Source of the DNA: Sphingobacterium sp. CZ-UAM
Lineage (GTDB): Bacteria > Bacteroidota > Bacteroidia > Sphingobacteriales > Sphingobacteriaceae
Reading direction: 5' to 3'
Assembly (NCBI RefSeq): GCF_002000245.1
Contig: NZ_MTCM01000009.1
Coordinates: 1-64,000, forward strand
Length of the DNA: 64,000 nt
The notes beneath the pieces were generated by a model. That model did not search any database, was not told the DNA's origin, and saw only the letters and a list, made by a program, of their open reading frames with translations. A program made the translations under genes and the position numbers. Positions 34,356 to 42,855 of the stretch are shown here, piece after piece. Each line of letters opens with the position of its first letter. The stretch's first letter is position 1.

Positions 34356-35249
34356 ATGAAAACCATTTCAATAATTGGCTTAGTAACCCTAGTATTACTG
34401 ACCAATAACACGATACAGGCACAGATCAAAAATGCGAAAACAGCAACGGTAAAAGTCTTTGGAAATACCCCGGCCGCAAAAACTGTCATCGAGCAGGAAG
34501 GCAGGGCCGGAAAGACCGCCCAAGTAGACTGGAACCAGGAAACTAAAATTGCAACCATCACCTATGATGCTTCAAAAACCAATGAAGATGAGGTTTTAAA
34601 ACGTATTGCCTTGGCAGGATTTGACAGTGAGAAGTTTCTGGCACCAGACGATGCTTATGCCAAGTTGCCCAAAGCAGATCAATACACACGGACATTAAAA
34701 CCAGTATCAAAATCGCATACTGCAACAGCTACAGAACCTAGTGGACAACATCAGTCGGGGCAAACAGATCATTCAGCTCACCAAAATACTACGGCAGCAG
34801 CAGCGGTAACCGGAAAAGTAACGCCGCTGACAAATGTGGTCGATCAATACTTTGCTTTAAAAGATGCGCTGGTCAAGACGGATGCCCAGACGGCAGCTAC
34901 CAAGGCAGCTGCATTGCAGGAAGCAATCAAGGCCGTGGATATGAATAAGCTTGCATCCGCTGAACATACTGTCTGGATGAAGGTGATGAACAATCTGACT
35001 GCTGATGCTGCAACCATTGCGAAAAGCAAGGATGTGACCAAACAACGTGTTGCATTTGCCTCACTTTCGACGAAGCTCTATGAACTGGCCAAAGTGAGTT
35101 CTTTCGGGAGCCCTGTCTACTATCAACATTGTCCGATGTTTAACGAGGGGAAAGGTGCAAATTGGTTGAGCAAGGAAAAGGCCGTTAAAAATCCATTCTA
35201 CGGAGCGCAAATGATCACTTGTGGAAGCACAGTTGAAACGCTTAACTAA
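34356..35249 (+). CDS. Exported HMA-like + DUF3347 protein (Cys-less HMA)
   Basis: Signal peptide (1-22, ending TIQAQ), then a heavy-metal-associated (HMA) fold at about 25-95: TATVKVFGNTPAAKTVIEQE, AQVDWNQETKIATITYDASK and ALAGFDSEKFLAP. Where related proteins carry a CxxC after the first strand and a CC pair before the xYTR motif, this one has NTPAAK and PKADQY, so both metal-thiolate sites are gone. A His/Gln/Ser-rich linker (HSAHQ) leads to a DUF3347 domain at about 155-297 with YYQHCPMFNEGKGANWL and the ending TCGSTVETL, whose His, Cys and Met may bind copper. First gene of a five-gene block with 4-11 bp gaps. Confidence 0.87.
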   Translation: MKTISIIGLVTLVLLTNNTIQAQIKNAKTATVKVFGNTPAAKTVIEQEGRAGKTAQVDWNQETKIATITYDASKTNEDEVLKRIALAGFDSEKFLAPDDAYAKLPKADQYTRTLKPVSKSHTATATEPSGQHQSGQTDHSAHQNTTAAAAVTGKVTPLTNVVDQYFALKDALVKTDAQTAATKAAALQEAIKAVDMNKLASAEHTVWMKVMNNLTADAATIAKSKDVTKQRVAFASLSTKLYELAKVSSFGSPVYYQHCPMFNEGKGANWLSKEKAVKNPFYGAQMITCGSTVETLN

Positions 35250-35260
35250 TAGCTGACCCC

Positions 35261-35692
35261 ATGAAATATCTAGTTGCTATTATAGCAGTGTTTGTCCTCA
35301 CATTGACGGCATGCACCAATCCGCAAAGCAAATCGAAAGCAGCGCATAAAAGTTCTGAAAAAGATACAACGATGCAGGTAACAACCGCTGCAAAGCAGTA
35401 CAAAAAAGGGGATCTCGTACCTACTGAAGAGGTATGTATGGTCAACGATGCTTTTATGGCCAAGAAACAACTGCTGGTCAAACATGAGGGCAGGGCTTAT
35501 TATGGCTGCTGTGAAATGTGTAAGGAACGAATCCCTAAAGAGGCCGCCGTTCGTGTTGCTATTGATCCCTTGTCCAAGAAAGAGGTTGATAAGGCCAATG
35601 CAGCGATTGCCATAACGGGTGATCAGGGTGAGGTTTCCTACTTTGAAAACGAAGAAAATTATCGGAAATACGTTGAAAATATAAACCAATAA
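35261..35692 (+). CDS. TRASH/MlpB-like metal-binding lipoprotein
   Basis: Lipobox LTAC (Cys18) marks a 143-residue lipoprotein. The mature part has Cys-rich short motifs typical of TRASH/YHS-like metal-binding knuckles: EEVCMVNDAFM and YYGCCEMCKERI (GCCxxC), followed by a helix. It resembles the MlpB lipoprotein family. Its place in the middle of the copper operon, 11 bp after the preceding gene and 11 bp before the next, points to periplasmic copper binding or sensing. Confidence 0.8.
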   Translation: MKYLVAIIAVFVLTLTACTNPQSKSKAAHKSSEKDTTMQVTTAAKQYKKGDLVPTEEVCMVNDAFMAKKQLLVKHEGRAYYGCCEMCKERIPKEAAVRVAIDPLSKKEVDKANAAIAITGDQGEVSYFENEENYRKYVENINQ

Positions 35693-35703
35693 ATAGACTT
35701 AAA

Positions 35704-36360
35704 ATGAAAAGAATAATACTGATTGTAGTTGCAGCAATGACACTTGCTGCCTGCAACAACTCAAAACCGAATCATACGCATGCTGCACATACGGCGAAGG
35801 AAGATGAGGAGACAAGCGCAGCTACGCATGAAACGAAAGCAGATACAGCTGGGGTAGCCGATACAGCATCAAAAGCGGAGGTTACTGAAACCGCTGCTAA
35901 TACAAAAGCCGATGCTCCGGTTGCAAAGGATAGATCTCTTGATGAGGTGTACAGTGCTTACTTTGAATTAAAAGATGCGCTGGCAAGAGATAATGGGCAG
36001 GTGGCACAGCAGGCTGCCAAAAAGATGCAGGCTGTGGTTGCAAAAATTGATGCCGCCAAGCTGGAGACCGCTACCGCAGCTGCTTGGAAACAGTATCAAC
36101 GGAAATTGGCCTTTGATACAGAACATATCGCCGGGATTGATGAAAATGGACATCAACGTGAGCATTTTGTGACGCTATCCAAAAATATGTACGCATTGCT
36201 AAAAGTAGTAAAGCCTGATGCTCCGGTCTATTATCAACACTGTCCAATGTATAATGAGGGTAAAGGCGCGCATTGGTTGAGCAAACAAAAGGCAATTGAC
36301 AATCCTTATTTGGGCAAATCAATGCCGACCTGTGGATCTACTGTAGAAACAATTCAATAG
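35704..36360 (+). CDS. DUF3347 lipoprotein
   Basis: Lipobox LAAC (Cys17), then a Thr/Ala/Glu/His low-complexity linker of about 50 residues, then a DUF3347 domain of about 130 residues. The C-terminal block YYQHCPMYNEGKGAHWLSKQ, ending TCGSTVETIQ, is nearly identical to that of the protein at 34356-35249, so the two are paralogues within one operon. HCPM and TCG offer His, Cys and Met ligands for copper. It probably is an outer-membrane or inner-membrane-anchored copper carrier; that is inference. Confidence 0.85.
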   Translation: MKRIILIVVAAMTLAACNNSKPNHTHAAHTAKEDEETSAATHETKADTAGVADTASKAEVTETAANTKADAPVAKDRSLDEVYSAYFELKDALARDNGQVAQQAAKKMQAVVAKIDAAKLETATAAAWKQYQRKLAFDTEHIAGIDENGHQREHFVTLSKNMYALLKVVKPDAPVYYQHCPMYNEGKGAHWLSKQKAIDNPYLGKSMPTCGSTVETIQ

Positions 36361-36364
36361 CGTG

Positions 36365-36829
36365 ATGGAGAAATTGTTTGAAGGGTTTCCCAGCTTGCAC
36401 CCCTTGGTGGTTCATTTCCCTATAGTGCTGCTGCTATTAGCTTTGCTCAGTCAGGCGGTGGCTGTAAGCTATAGCCGCTATCGGCAGGAGTTAAATATAG
36501 TGACTTTTGTCCTATTGCTTTTGGGAACAATAGGGGCTTTTGCAGCAATCCAGACAGCATCCCATATTTCGGGAGATGCGGATGAAGAAGCCTTTGCCGT
36601 GTTTGATACCCACCAACGTTATGCCTGGATCAGCTTCTGGCTGGCGGGGATAACCACAGTTGTACGCTTCGTGGCATTGCGATGGCGTAAAGTCATCTGG
36701 ACAAACTATTTGATCGTGATTTTGTTGATAAGTTTGTCTGTGACACTATTTATCGCGGGACACCATGGCGCACGGCTGGTCTATCAGTATGGTGTGGGAC
36801 CTAAAAGTAATGGAGTTTTAATTAAGTAA
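36365..36829 (+). CDS. DUF2231 membrane protein
   Basis: A 154-residue protein with four predicted membrane helices and the DUF2231 start FPSLHPLVVHFPIVLLLLAL, where the two His residues near the N-terminus are conserved; AGHHGARLVYQYGVGP near the C-terminus adds another HH pair. Family members accompany haem and copper proteins and may bind haem b through such His residues. A GTG one codon upstream (36362) was rejected in favour of ATG. It sits 4 bp after the DUF3347 gene and 4 bp before the multicopper oxidase gene. Confidence 0.85.
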   Translation: MEKLFEGFPSLHPLVVHFPIVLLLLALLSQAVAVSYSRYRQELNIVTFVLLLLGTIGAFAAIQTASHISGDADEEAFAVFDTHQRYAWISFWLAGITTVVRFVALRWRKVIWTNYLIVILLISLSVTLFIAGHHGARLVYQYGVGPKSNGVLIK

Positions 36830-36833
36830 TTGC

Positions 36834-39116
36834 ATGAAAATGAGTAATAAGAGAAATATATTAATAATTGTTTTACTATTGATGACACAGGCTGCTGTGT
36901 TTGCACAGAAGGTGGTACGTCACGAACTGTATGTTCGGGACACCATCGTGAATTATGCGGGCAAAGCAAAACGGGCCATTTCCGTAAATGGGCAGATCCC
37001 TATGCCGACCTTGACATTTACTGAGGGGGATACCGCGGAAATTGTGGTTCACAACGAGTTGAAAGAAAGTACATCGCTGCACTGGCATGGTATCTTTTTG
37101 CCAAACAAAGAAGATGGTGTACCGCATCTAACGCAGGAGCCGATTAAGCCGAATTCAACTTATATCTATCGTTTCCCGATTATTCAACACGGAACGCACT
37201 GGTATCATTCGCATTCGGGTTTGCAGGAACAGATCGGTATGTATGGTAGCCTTATTTTGAACAAGCGTGCGGATGATAAGACTTTTCGCAAAGGGATAGA
37301 TGATTTACCGACTATTCCATTAATCATAAGTGAATGGACAAATTATAATCCAGATAATATCCAGCGGATGCTCCATACAGGAAATGACTGGGCAGCTATT
37401 AAGAAAGGGGCTACCCAATCTTACGCGGAGGCGATCAAAGCGGGCAAGTTTGGAACGAAAATTACCAATGAATGGAAGCGTCAGCTCGCCATGGATGTAA
37501 GCGATGTGTACTACGACAAGATCCTGCTGAATGGTGCCCATTCTACGGATCTAAAGGAAGTAGATGGAAAGAAATTAAAAGCGGGGGATAAGATACGTTT
37601 GCGGATTTCCAACGGCGGTGCTTCGTCTTATTTCTGGTTGCGCTATGCGGGTGGGAAAATTACCGTAGTTGCAAACGACGGGAATGATGTGGTACCTGTA
37701 GAGGTGGACAGATTGATGATCGCTGTATCGGAGACCTACGATGTGGTCGTGACGATCCCGAATGAAGGGACGGCCTACGAGTTTATGGCGACAACGGAGG
37801 ATCGGACGCAATCGGCAAGTTATTTTGTCGGTAATGGCATCAAGCAGTTGATTTCACCACTCCCTCGTCTCAAATATTTTGAGGGAATGAAGATGATGAA
37901 TGACATGATGAAGATGGATGGTAATCTGAATGATATGGGCATGAATATGAGCCTGAATCAGATGGATATGAATGTGGTCATGTATTCGGAAATTACCGGA
38001 GATGGAAAGAAAAAAGAAGATCACAGCAAACATAGTGGTATGGATCATGGTAAGATGAAGGCGGATGAGGATCCGAACCGTTACAATGCGAATGCACTGG
38101 GTGATATTGTCACATTGAATTATGCGATGCTGGAATCTCCCCATGAGACCGAATTGCCGAAGAATGCTCCTGTGCGGGATCTTAAATTTACCCTTACGGG
38201 AAACATGAGCCGCTATGTGTGGAGCATGGATAATAAAATCCTTTCAGAAACGGATAAGATTCCGGTGAAGAAAGGGGAAGTACTGCGGATTACCATCTAC
38301 AACAACTCCATGATGCGCCACCCAATCCATCTGCATGGTTTTGACTTTAGACTGCTGAATGGTAAGGGAGCCAAAGCTCCATTGAAAAATGTGGTCGATA
38401 TCATGCCCATGGAAACAGATACCATCGAATTTTTGGCAAACGAAGAAGGAGATTGGTTTTTCCACTGCCATATCTTATACCACATGATGGCCGGAATGAA
38501 CCGTGTATTTGCCGTGGATGACTACAAAAATCCCTATTTACCGGACAAAGCCAAGGCTTATAAGGAGTTGCAACATGAAAGCAATATGACGCATTTTATG
38601 GCGCAGAATGACTTTGCGACCAACGGAAATGATGGTCAGGCAATGTTCCAGAATGCGCGCTGGCAACTGGGATCGGAATGGCGATTGGGTTACAACGACA
38701 TGCATGGTTATGAGGTGGAGACACACTTGGGCCGGTTTTTCGGAAAAATGCAGTGGTTTATGCCTTTTGTAGGTTTTGATTACCGTTACCGCCGAATGGG
38801 CGATGATGAACATGAAAAGAACATCTTCGGTCAGGCGAATAAAAAAGATAGCCGTAAAGCGGTGAGTCTGGGTTTTATGTATACACTGCCGATGCTGGTG
38901 AATTTTCAGGCTGAAGTGTACCATGATGGTATTGTCCGATTGCAGATGATGCGTGAGGATATCCCAATCTCACGAAGAGTACGAGCTGATTTTATGGTCA
39001 ACTCGGACCTAGAATACATGGCTGGACTGAATTATATCATCACGAAGAATATGGCATTCAGAACGCATTACGATAGCGATATGGGATTTGGTGTAGGATT
39101 GTCGTTGAATTACTAG
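36834..39116 (+). CDS. Multicopper oxidase (CopA-like) with Met-rich loop and C-terminal barrel-like domain
   Basis: Signal peptide (1-25, ending VFAQ). Three cupredoxin domains follow with all four copper-binding motifs: SLHWHGIFLP (83-85), THWYHSHSG (122-127), HPIHLHGFDF (about 496-505) and WFFHCHILYHMMAGM (about 541-555). The type 1 ligands Cys, His and Met are therefore intact, so it should oxidise cuprous ions in the periplasm. A Met/Asp/His-rich insertion at about 350-414 (NDMMKMDGNL, MSLNQMDMN, HSKHSGMDHG) resembles the copper-recruiting segment of CueO. From about 600 to 760 comes an extra domain of beta strands (WRLGYNDMHGYEVETHLGRF), similar to CopB-type barrels. Last gene of the copper operon. 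Confidence 0.92.
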   Translation: MKMSNKRNILIIVLLLMTQAAVFAQKVVRHELYVRDTIVNYAGKAKRAISVNGQIPMPTLTFTEGDTAEIVVHNELKESTSLHWHGIFLPNKEDGVPHLTQEPIKPNSTYIYRFPIIQHGTHWYHSHSGLQEQIGMYGSLILNKRADDKTFRKGIDDLPTIPLIISEWTNYNPDNIQRMLHTGNDWAAIKKGATQSYAEAIKAGKFGTKITNEWKRQLAMDVSDVYYDKILLNGAHSTDLKEVDGKKLKAGDKIRLRISNGGASSYFWLRYAGGKITVVANDGNDVVPVEVDRLMIAVSETYDVVVTIPNEGTAYEFMATTEDRTQSASYFVGNGIKQLISPLPRLKYFEGMKMMNDMMKMDGNLNDMGMNMSLNQMDMNVVMYSEITGDGKKKEDHSKHSGMDHGKMKADEDPNRYNANALGDIVTLNYAMLESPHETELPKNAPVRDLKFTLTGNMSRYVWSMDNKILSETDKIPVKKGEVLRITIYNNSMMRHPIHLHGFDFRLLNGKGAKAPLKNVVDIMPMETDTIEFLANEEGDWFFHCHILYHMMAGMNRVFAVDDYKNPYLPDKAKAYKELQHESNMTHFMAQNDFATNGNDGQAMFQNARWQLGSEWRLGYNDMHGYEVETHLGRFFGKMQWFMPFVGFDYRYRRMGDDEHEKNIFGQANKKDSRKAVSLGFMYTLPMLVNFQAEVYHDGIVRLQMMREDIPISRRVRADFMVNSDLEYMAGLNYIITKNMAFRTHYDSDMGFGVGLSLNY

Positions 39117-39139
39117 CCAAATCCCTCCAATTCCTGAGT

Positions 39140-39538
39140 TGATTTGTGTTAAATGTAAGCAGGGATACTTCAAATGAAGATGCTGTCGTTGTAAACGAGA
39201 TCTGTGATGATCGAGATGAGTTCATCTTTTGTTCAAACGAGTTTAACTTCAGCTCGACACTGTCTTCATTTGAGCAAACAGTAAGATCGTTTGTCTTAAC
39301 CTTGATCACATTTCCTTCAAAACAGATCTGCTTTGGTGCATTTGAGATCAGCGAACATCCAAATGGATTAACTTTTTGTCCAAACGAGATCAAAATCTTG
39401 TCAGGTCTGAACTCATTTGGTCCATCGCTGATATCATTTGGTTCATCGCTGATATCATTTTACTCATCACCAATATCATTTTGCCCATCAGCTATATCAT
39501 TTGATGAAAAGCTGAATGCGTTTGACAAAAAGCAGGAT
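39140..39538. repeat. Degenerate tandem array, 19 units of exactly 21 bp
   Basis: Nineteen consecutive 21-bp units can be laid out with no insertion or deletion, starting at 39140, 39161, 39182 and so on to 39518. Units share a dyad of the form TCRTTTG - 2 nt - CAAAYGA followed by a GATC-like five-base tail; the units from 39413 to 39496 are most alike (TCATTTGG, CATCGCTGATA). Sequence identity between distant units is low, yet spacing is fixed, equal to two DNA helical turns and to seven codons. On the plus strand the frame reads heptapeptides such as SFGPSLI, SFGSSLI, SFYSSPI. Not a CRISPR array: there is no constant repeat and no unique spacers. Confidence 0.85.
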
Positions 39539-39813
39539 CCCAACAGTAAGTGTTTGCTTACCACTAAAATGCGGCTTTGATGGGCAACAGGCTATGATTT
39601 TTGGTCTATTTTCCAATGAAGGGGGCAAAATCGGCAGCAGAAAGTCGTGTTCCGCCGAAAAGTTGGCCGATTTTACTCCATTTTCGCCAGCAGGCTGTCG
39701 TAGATTTGAGCCACGAACAAATTTATGTACATTTTAAATTTACATAGATAAGAACGAGCAAAAGCCGATCATTTATGTCATTGTTGACTATTCGGCACAA
39801 AAGAGCTAAACAA

Positions 39814-39846
39814 AAAGCGCCAGAAATTGTCAGTTTCTGGCGCTTT
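39814..39846. terminator. Bidirectional terminator downstream of fabH
   Basis: AAAGCGCCAGAAA (39814-39826) pairs with TTTCTGGCGCTTT (39834-39846) around a 7-nt loop; U-tracts exist in both directions. It ends fabH on the minus strand and any transcript running out of the copper operon. Confidence 0.9.
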
Positions 39847-39890
39847 CTTTATGTTGTTCCGGTTTTTTAAACAGCGTGCGTTTTGATGGT

Positions 39891-40889
39891 TTAAATCATC
39901 CACTTAAAGATGCTCGCGCCCCAAGAGAAGCCTGCTCCGAAAGCAGTTAGCATAACCAAATCTCCGGTATTCAGTTTTTTGATATTTTGCCAGATACACA
40001 AAGGAATAGTTGCGGCAATGGTATTGCCTAGGTATTCGATGTTACTAAGTGCTCTATCTTCGGGGATATTTAGACTACGGCCAACGGCATCGATAATACG
40101 CTGGTTGGCTTGATGCGGAATTAACCAGTTGATATCTTCAATTTGTAAGTTGTTGCGCTGTAAAACGGTATTACAGGCATCGCTCATCGATTGAACAGCA
40201 TGTTTGAAGACAGTTTTGCCATCTTGTTTGAGAAAACGGTTGTCATTTACTGGAAGGTTGCTATCGATCGGGTAGAGGGAACCACCGGCTTCGATCTTCA
40301 AAAATTCACGTCCAGCACCATTGCTACGCAAGTAGGCGTCCATAACGCCACCTTCAAGCGATGGTTCCAACCATATGACACCGGCGCCATCGCCGAAAAG
40401 AATATTGGTGGAGCGATCTTTTAGATCGACATAGGTACTGATATTATCCGCACCTACAACAAGCACATTTTTGTAACGTTGTGTCTCCACGAGCGACGAA
40501 GCCATATCCAACGCATAAAGGAAGCCTGAACAAGCGGCATTGACATCAAATGCCCATACGTTGGTCAGCCCCAATTTTTCGAGAATAATATTAGCCGTTG
40601 CTGGCATAGGCATATCTGGTGTAGATGTTGCTACAATAAGGGCATCTACATCCCGCAGATCTTTGTTATATTGTTTTGCTAGATCCTGAATGGCTTTGAC
40701 GGCCATGTCCGATGTGGCAAGATTTTCATCCAATATCCTTCGCTCCTTAATTCCTGTACGTTTGATAATCCATTCATCGGAAGTTTCGCAAAACTGTTCT
40801 AAATCGGTGTTGGATCTTCTTTTTGGTGGGATATATCCTCCAACCCCAGTTATTGCTGCATACGGCCTGCTCGGTATTCTTTCAGTCAT
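39891..40889 (-). CDS. fabH: Beta-ketoacyl-ACP synthase III
   Basis: Starts fatty-acid synthesis by condensing an acyl-CoA with malonyl-ACP. The catalytic triad is visible: Cys120 in VNAACSGFLYALD, His in WLIPHQANQRI and Asn in IEYLGNTIAAT. The N-terminal TGVGGYIPPKRRSNTDLEQF and DEWIIKRTGIKERRI segments are classic FabH. The 332-residue length is standard. No plsX, rpmF or acpP genes are adjacent, so it may be a stand-alone paralogue. A terminator follows; no consensus promoter box was found in the 305-bp gap upstream. Confidence 0.94.
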   Translation of the reverse strand: MTERIPSRPYAAITGVGGYIPPKRRSNTDLEQFCETSDEWIIKRTGIKERRILDENLATSDMAVKAIQDLAKQYNKDLRDVDALIVATSTPDMPMPATANIILEKLGLTNVWAFDVNAACSGFLYALDMASSLVETQRYKNVLVVGADNISTYVDLKDRSTNILFGDGAGVIWLEPSLEGGVMDAYLRSNGAGREFLKIEAGGSLYPIDSNLPVNDNRFLKQDGKTVFKHAVQSMSDACNTVLQRNNLQIEDINWLIPHQANQRIIDAVGRSLNIPEDRALSNIEYLGNTIAATIPLCIWQNIKKLNTGDLVMLTAFGAGFSWGASIFKWMI

Positions 40890-41194
40890 AAAATAATGTA
40901 CTCTTTTCTCTCTTTTTCTACAGCCAAATCTTACAAATTAGTCATTTGTGATTTTGCGCCGTAAAACTACGGTTAATTTGTCCAATTCAAGGGTGAAAAA
41001 GTAGGTTTTTGACAAAATAATTACGTTTTTGAGCAAAATTAACTGTTTTTAACCTTTTGGCTATACTATTCTTTTAATTGGTCTTTAAGAGGCGAAATTA
41101 TATGCTGCTAGTGTTGTATTTGTCGAAATTTTTGACGTTTTCATCTTTTCAAAAGGTCAAAACGGTCTAGTAATTTTTTAGCGTATTAACGCAC
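40890..41194. other. Intergenic region, nothing recognised
   Basis: AT-rich 305-bp gap between two minus-strand genes. It contains only a short CCGTA/TACGG inverted pair and T-rich runs; no gene, no consensus promoter box. Confidence 0.4.
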
Positions 41195-42634
41195 TTATCC
41201 AGAAATCCGGGCAAGTTTGAATAGCTCCGCTAAGTTCCTGATTCCCTCTTCGATCAGTTCTTCCGAAAGAGATCCATAGCCTAGACGCAGGCCGCCGTAC
41301 CTGTCGTCTTTATGATAGTTGTCGGGATGGGGAATATGAATGGATTTTTCTTTCAGCTTTTTGAAGAGCAATGTCCAGTCTACCTGATGTTTGAATGCCA
41401 GCCAGACGGCTAGTCCACCTTGAGGACAATGGTAACTTACATGATCTGATAAATGGAGATCCAGTTGCTTGATCATAAAGTCACGCTTGCCTCGGTAATA
41501 GTTGGTCGCTTTGCGGATATGCCTTCTCACGGTACCGTCCTGAATAAGCTCCAAAACCGCCTGTTCCATGATATTGTCGCCTTGTATATCGATGAGGTAA
41601 CGTAGTTGAGCAATAGCTTTTAATAAATGTTCATTTTTGCTGACAAGATAACCTATGCGAAGGGCAGGGGCTACGACTTTGCTCAATGTGCCGATGTAGA
41701 CCGAATGTTGTAATTCGGCAGCCGAGGCCAGCGGGTGGTATGGAGTATGGTCGAAATGAAATTCGTAGTCATAGTCGTCCTCGATAATCGTGAATCCATA
41801 TGCATTGGATAATTGGATAAGCTCTGATCTGCGGTGGGGGCTTAACGTAGCTGTTGTCGGGTATTGTCGATGCGGTGTAAGGTACGCCGCTTTGATATTT
41901 TTTTTGTCCTTTAGGTAGGGGATCATTTCTTCGACAAGGATACCCTCCGCATCAACAGGTATCTGTATAAGTTTCGCTCCGGTATGCTCAAAGATCTTCC
42001 AGGCAGAATGATAGCCCGGAGACTCCACGAAGATGTAATCGTCCTTTTTCAATAAACATTGGGCAACGAGGTACATGGCCATTTGGCTGCCACGACTGAT
42101 GCATAGGTTATCTAGCGTGATATTCATATTGCGTTCCTGATTGAGCATGTCCGCTATGGCTTGCCTAAAATCAATATGTCCCCTCGGATCAGCGTAGCCC
42201 ATCATCTTCCATCGGGCACTTCGTTTGAAAATCTGTCGGTACGCACGTCCGAGCTGGTCGATCGGAGCAATCTTGCTGTCTGGATTTCCATCATCGAAGA
42301 TAATGCGTAACGGTGCCTGATGAGTTGATACGGATTTGTTTCGGGTGGCACTTTCAGCGTTGGAAAGCAAAGATGGGAGTTGCTGGGCCACAAAAATTCC
42401 ACGGCGCTGTTGACTCACGACCCATCCTTCACTTAGGAGCTGTTGGATAGCATCAACAACCGTATTGCGGTTTAGTTTCAACTGTGTGGCGAGAGCTCTG
42501 CTGCTCGGTAAAGCTGTGCCAGGAGCTAGTCTGCCTGATTGTATATCAGCAGCAATACTATCTGCCAGTTGTAAATAAATCGCCTTTGTGGAAGATCGGT
42601 CTATCTCCATTGTCAAATTCCAGGGTCTGAGCAT
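41195..42634 (-). CDS. MocR/PdxR-type GntR-family regulator with aminotransferase domain
   Basis: Residues 10-80 are a GntR winged helix (IYLQLADSIAADIQSGRLAP, then LPSSRALATQLKLNRNTVVD). The rest is a fold-type I aminotransferase-like domain with the PLP-region motifs LCISRGSQMAMYLVAQCLLK, IEDDYDYEFHFD and the Lys-containing YIGTLSKVVAPALRIGYLVS. MocR proteins sense PLP or an amino-acid/PLP adduct and regulate neighbouring genes. The divergent class III aminotransferase gene 222 bp away is the obvious target. A consensus -7 box lies about 26 nt upstream of the ATG. Confidence 0.92.
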   Translation of the reverse strand: MLRPWNLTMEIDRSSTKAIYLQLADSIAADIQSGRLAPGTALPSSRALATQLKLNRNTVVDAIQQLLSEGWVVSQQRRGIFVAQQLPSLLSNAESATRNKSVSTHQAPLRIIFDDGNPDSKIAPIDQLGRAYRQIFKRSARWKMMGYADPRGHIDFRQAIADMLNQERNMNITLDNLCISRGSQMAMYLVAQCLLKKDDYIFVESPGYHSAWKIFEHTGAKLIQIPVDAEGILVEEMIPYLKDKKNIKAAYLTPHRQYPTTATLSPHRRSELIQLSNAYGFTIIEDDYDYEFHFDHTPYHPLASAAELQHSVYIGTLSKVVAPALRIGYLVSKNEHLLKAIAQLRYLIDIQGDNIMEQAVLELIQDGTVRRHIRKATNYYRGKRDFMIKQLDLHLSDHVSYHCPQGGLAVWLAFKHQVDWTLLFKKLKEKSIHIPHPDNYHKDDRYGGLRLGYGSLSEELIEEGIRNLAELFKLARISG

Positions 42635-42660
42635 GGGTCAATTTTATCGGGTAATTCACC

Positions 42661-42668
42661 CAAAGATA
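42661..42668 (-). promoter_or_regulatory. Promoter -7 box of the MocR-type regulator
   Basis: TATCTTTG on the minus strand matches TAnnTTTG, 26 nt from the ATG at 42634. The shared 222-bp gap should also hold the MocR operator for the divergent aminotransferase gene. Confidence 0.55.
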
Positions 42669-42855
42669 CAATTGTTCTTTTGGATTGAAACGCTCTACAA
42701 TGATTCGATTCGATCTGCTGTCTGGGTATTTGGTTTGAGATGAGCTGTTTACTTTCACGGATTGTATCTGGACTATTTGTTTTAAATTGATCTTGGACTA
42801 CCTGTGAGGTAGAATTTAATCCGATTTTTGGGCTTAACTAAATCTCGACCATTTG

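Larger units (their letters stand above)
39117..39890. other. Long noncoding gap holding a 21-bp repeat array, hairpins and a terminator
   Basis: 774 bp between the multicopper oxidase and fabH. 39140-39538 is a tandem repeat array (see separate entry). 39540-39810 carries hairpin-forming pieces (GTAAG/CTTAC at 39545-39560; AAAATCGGC/GCCGATTTT at 39627-39635 and 39666-39674) but no credible gene. 39814-39846 is a terminator. ORFs on both strands through the array begin at GTG or within other genes and simply follow the 21-bp period. Confidence 0.6.

Noticed and set aside
39140..39538. Possible CRISPR array
   Set aside because: Units abut with no unique spacers, are not identical, and no cas genes are in the window.
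39146..39580. 144-codon plus-strand ORF with heptad repeats
   Set aside because: It starts at GTG with no promoter or ribosome-binding context and its openness follows from the 21-bp period; the opposite strand is also open. Listed as a repeat array instead of a gene.
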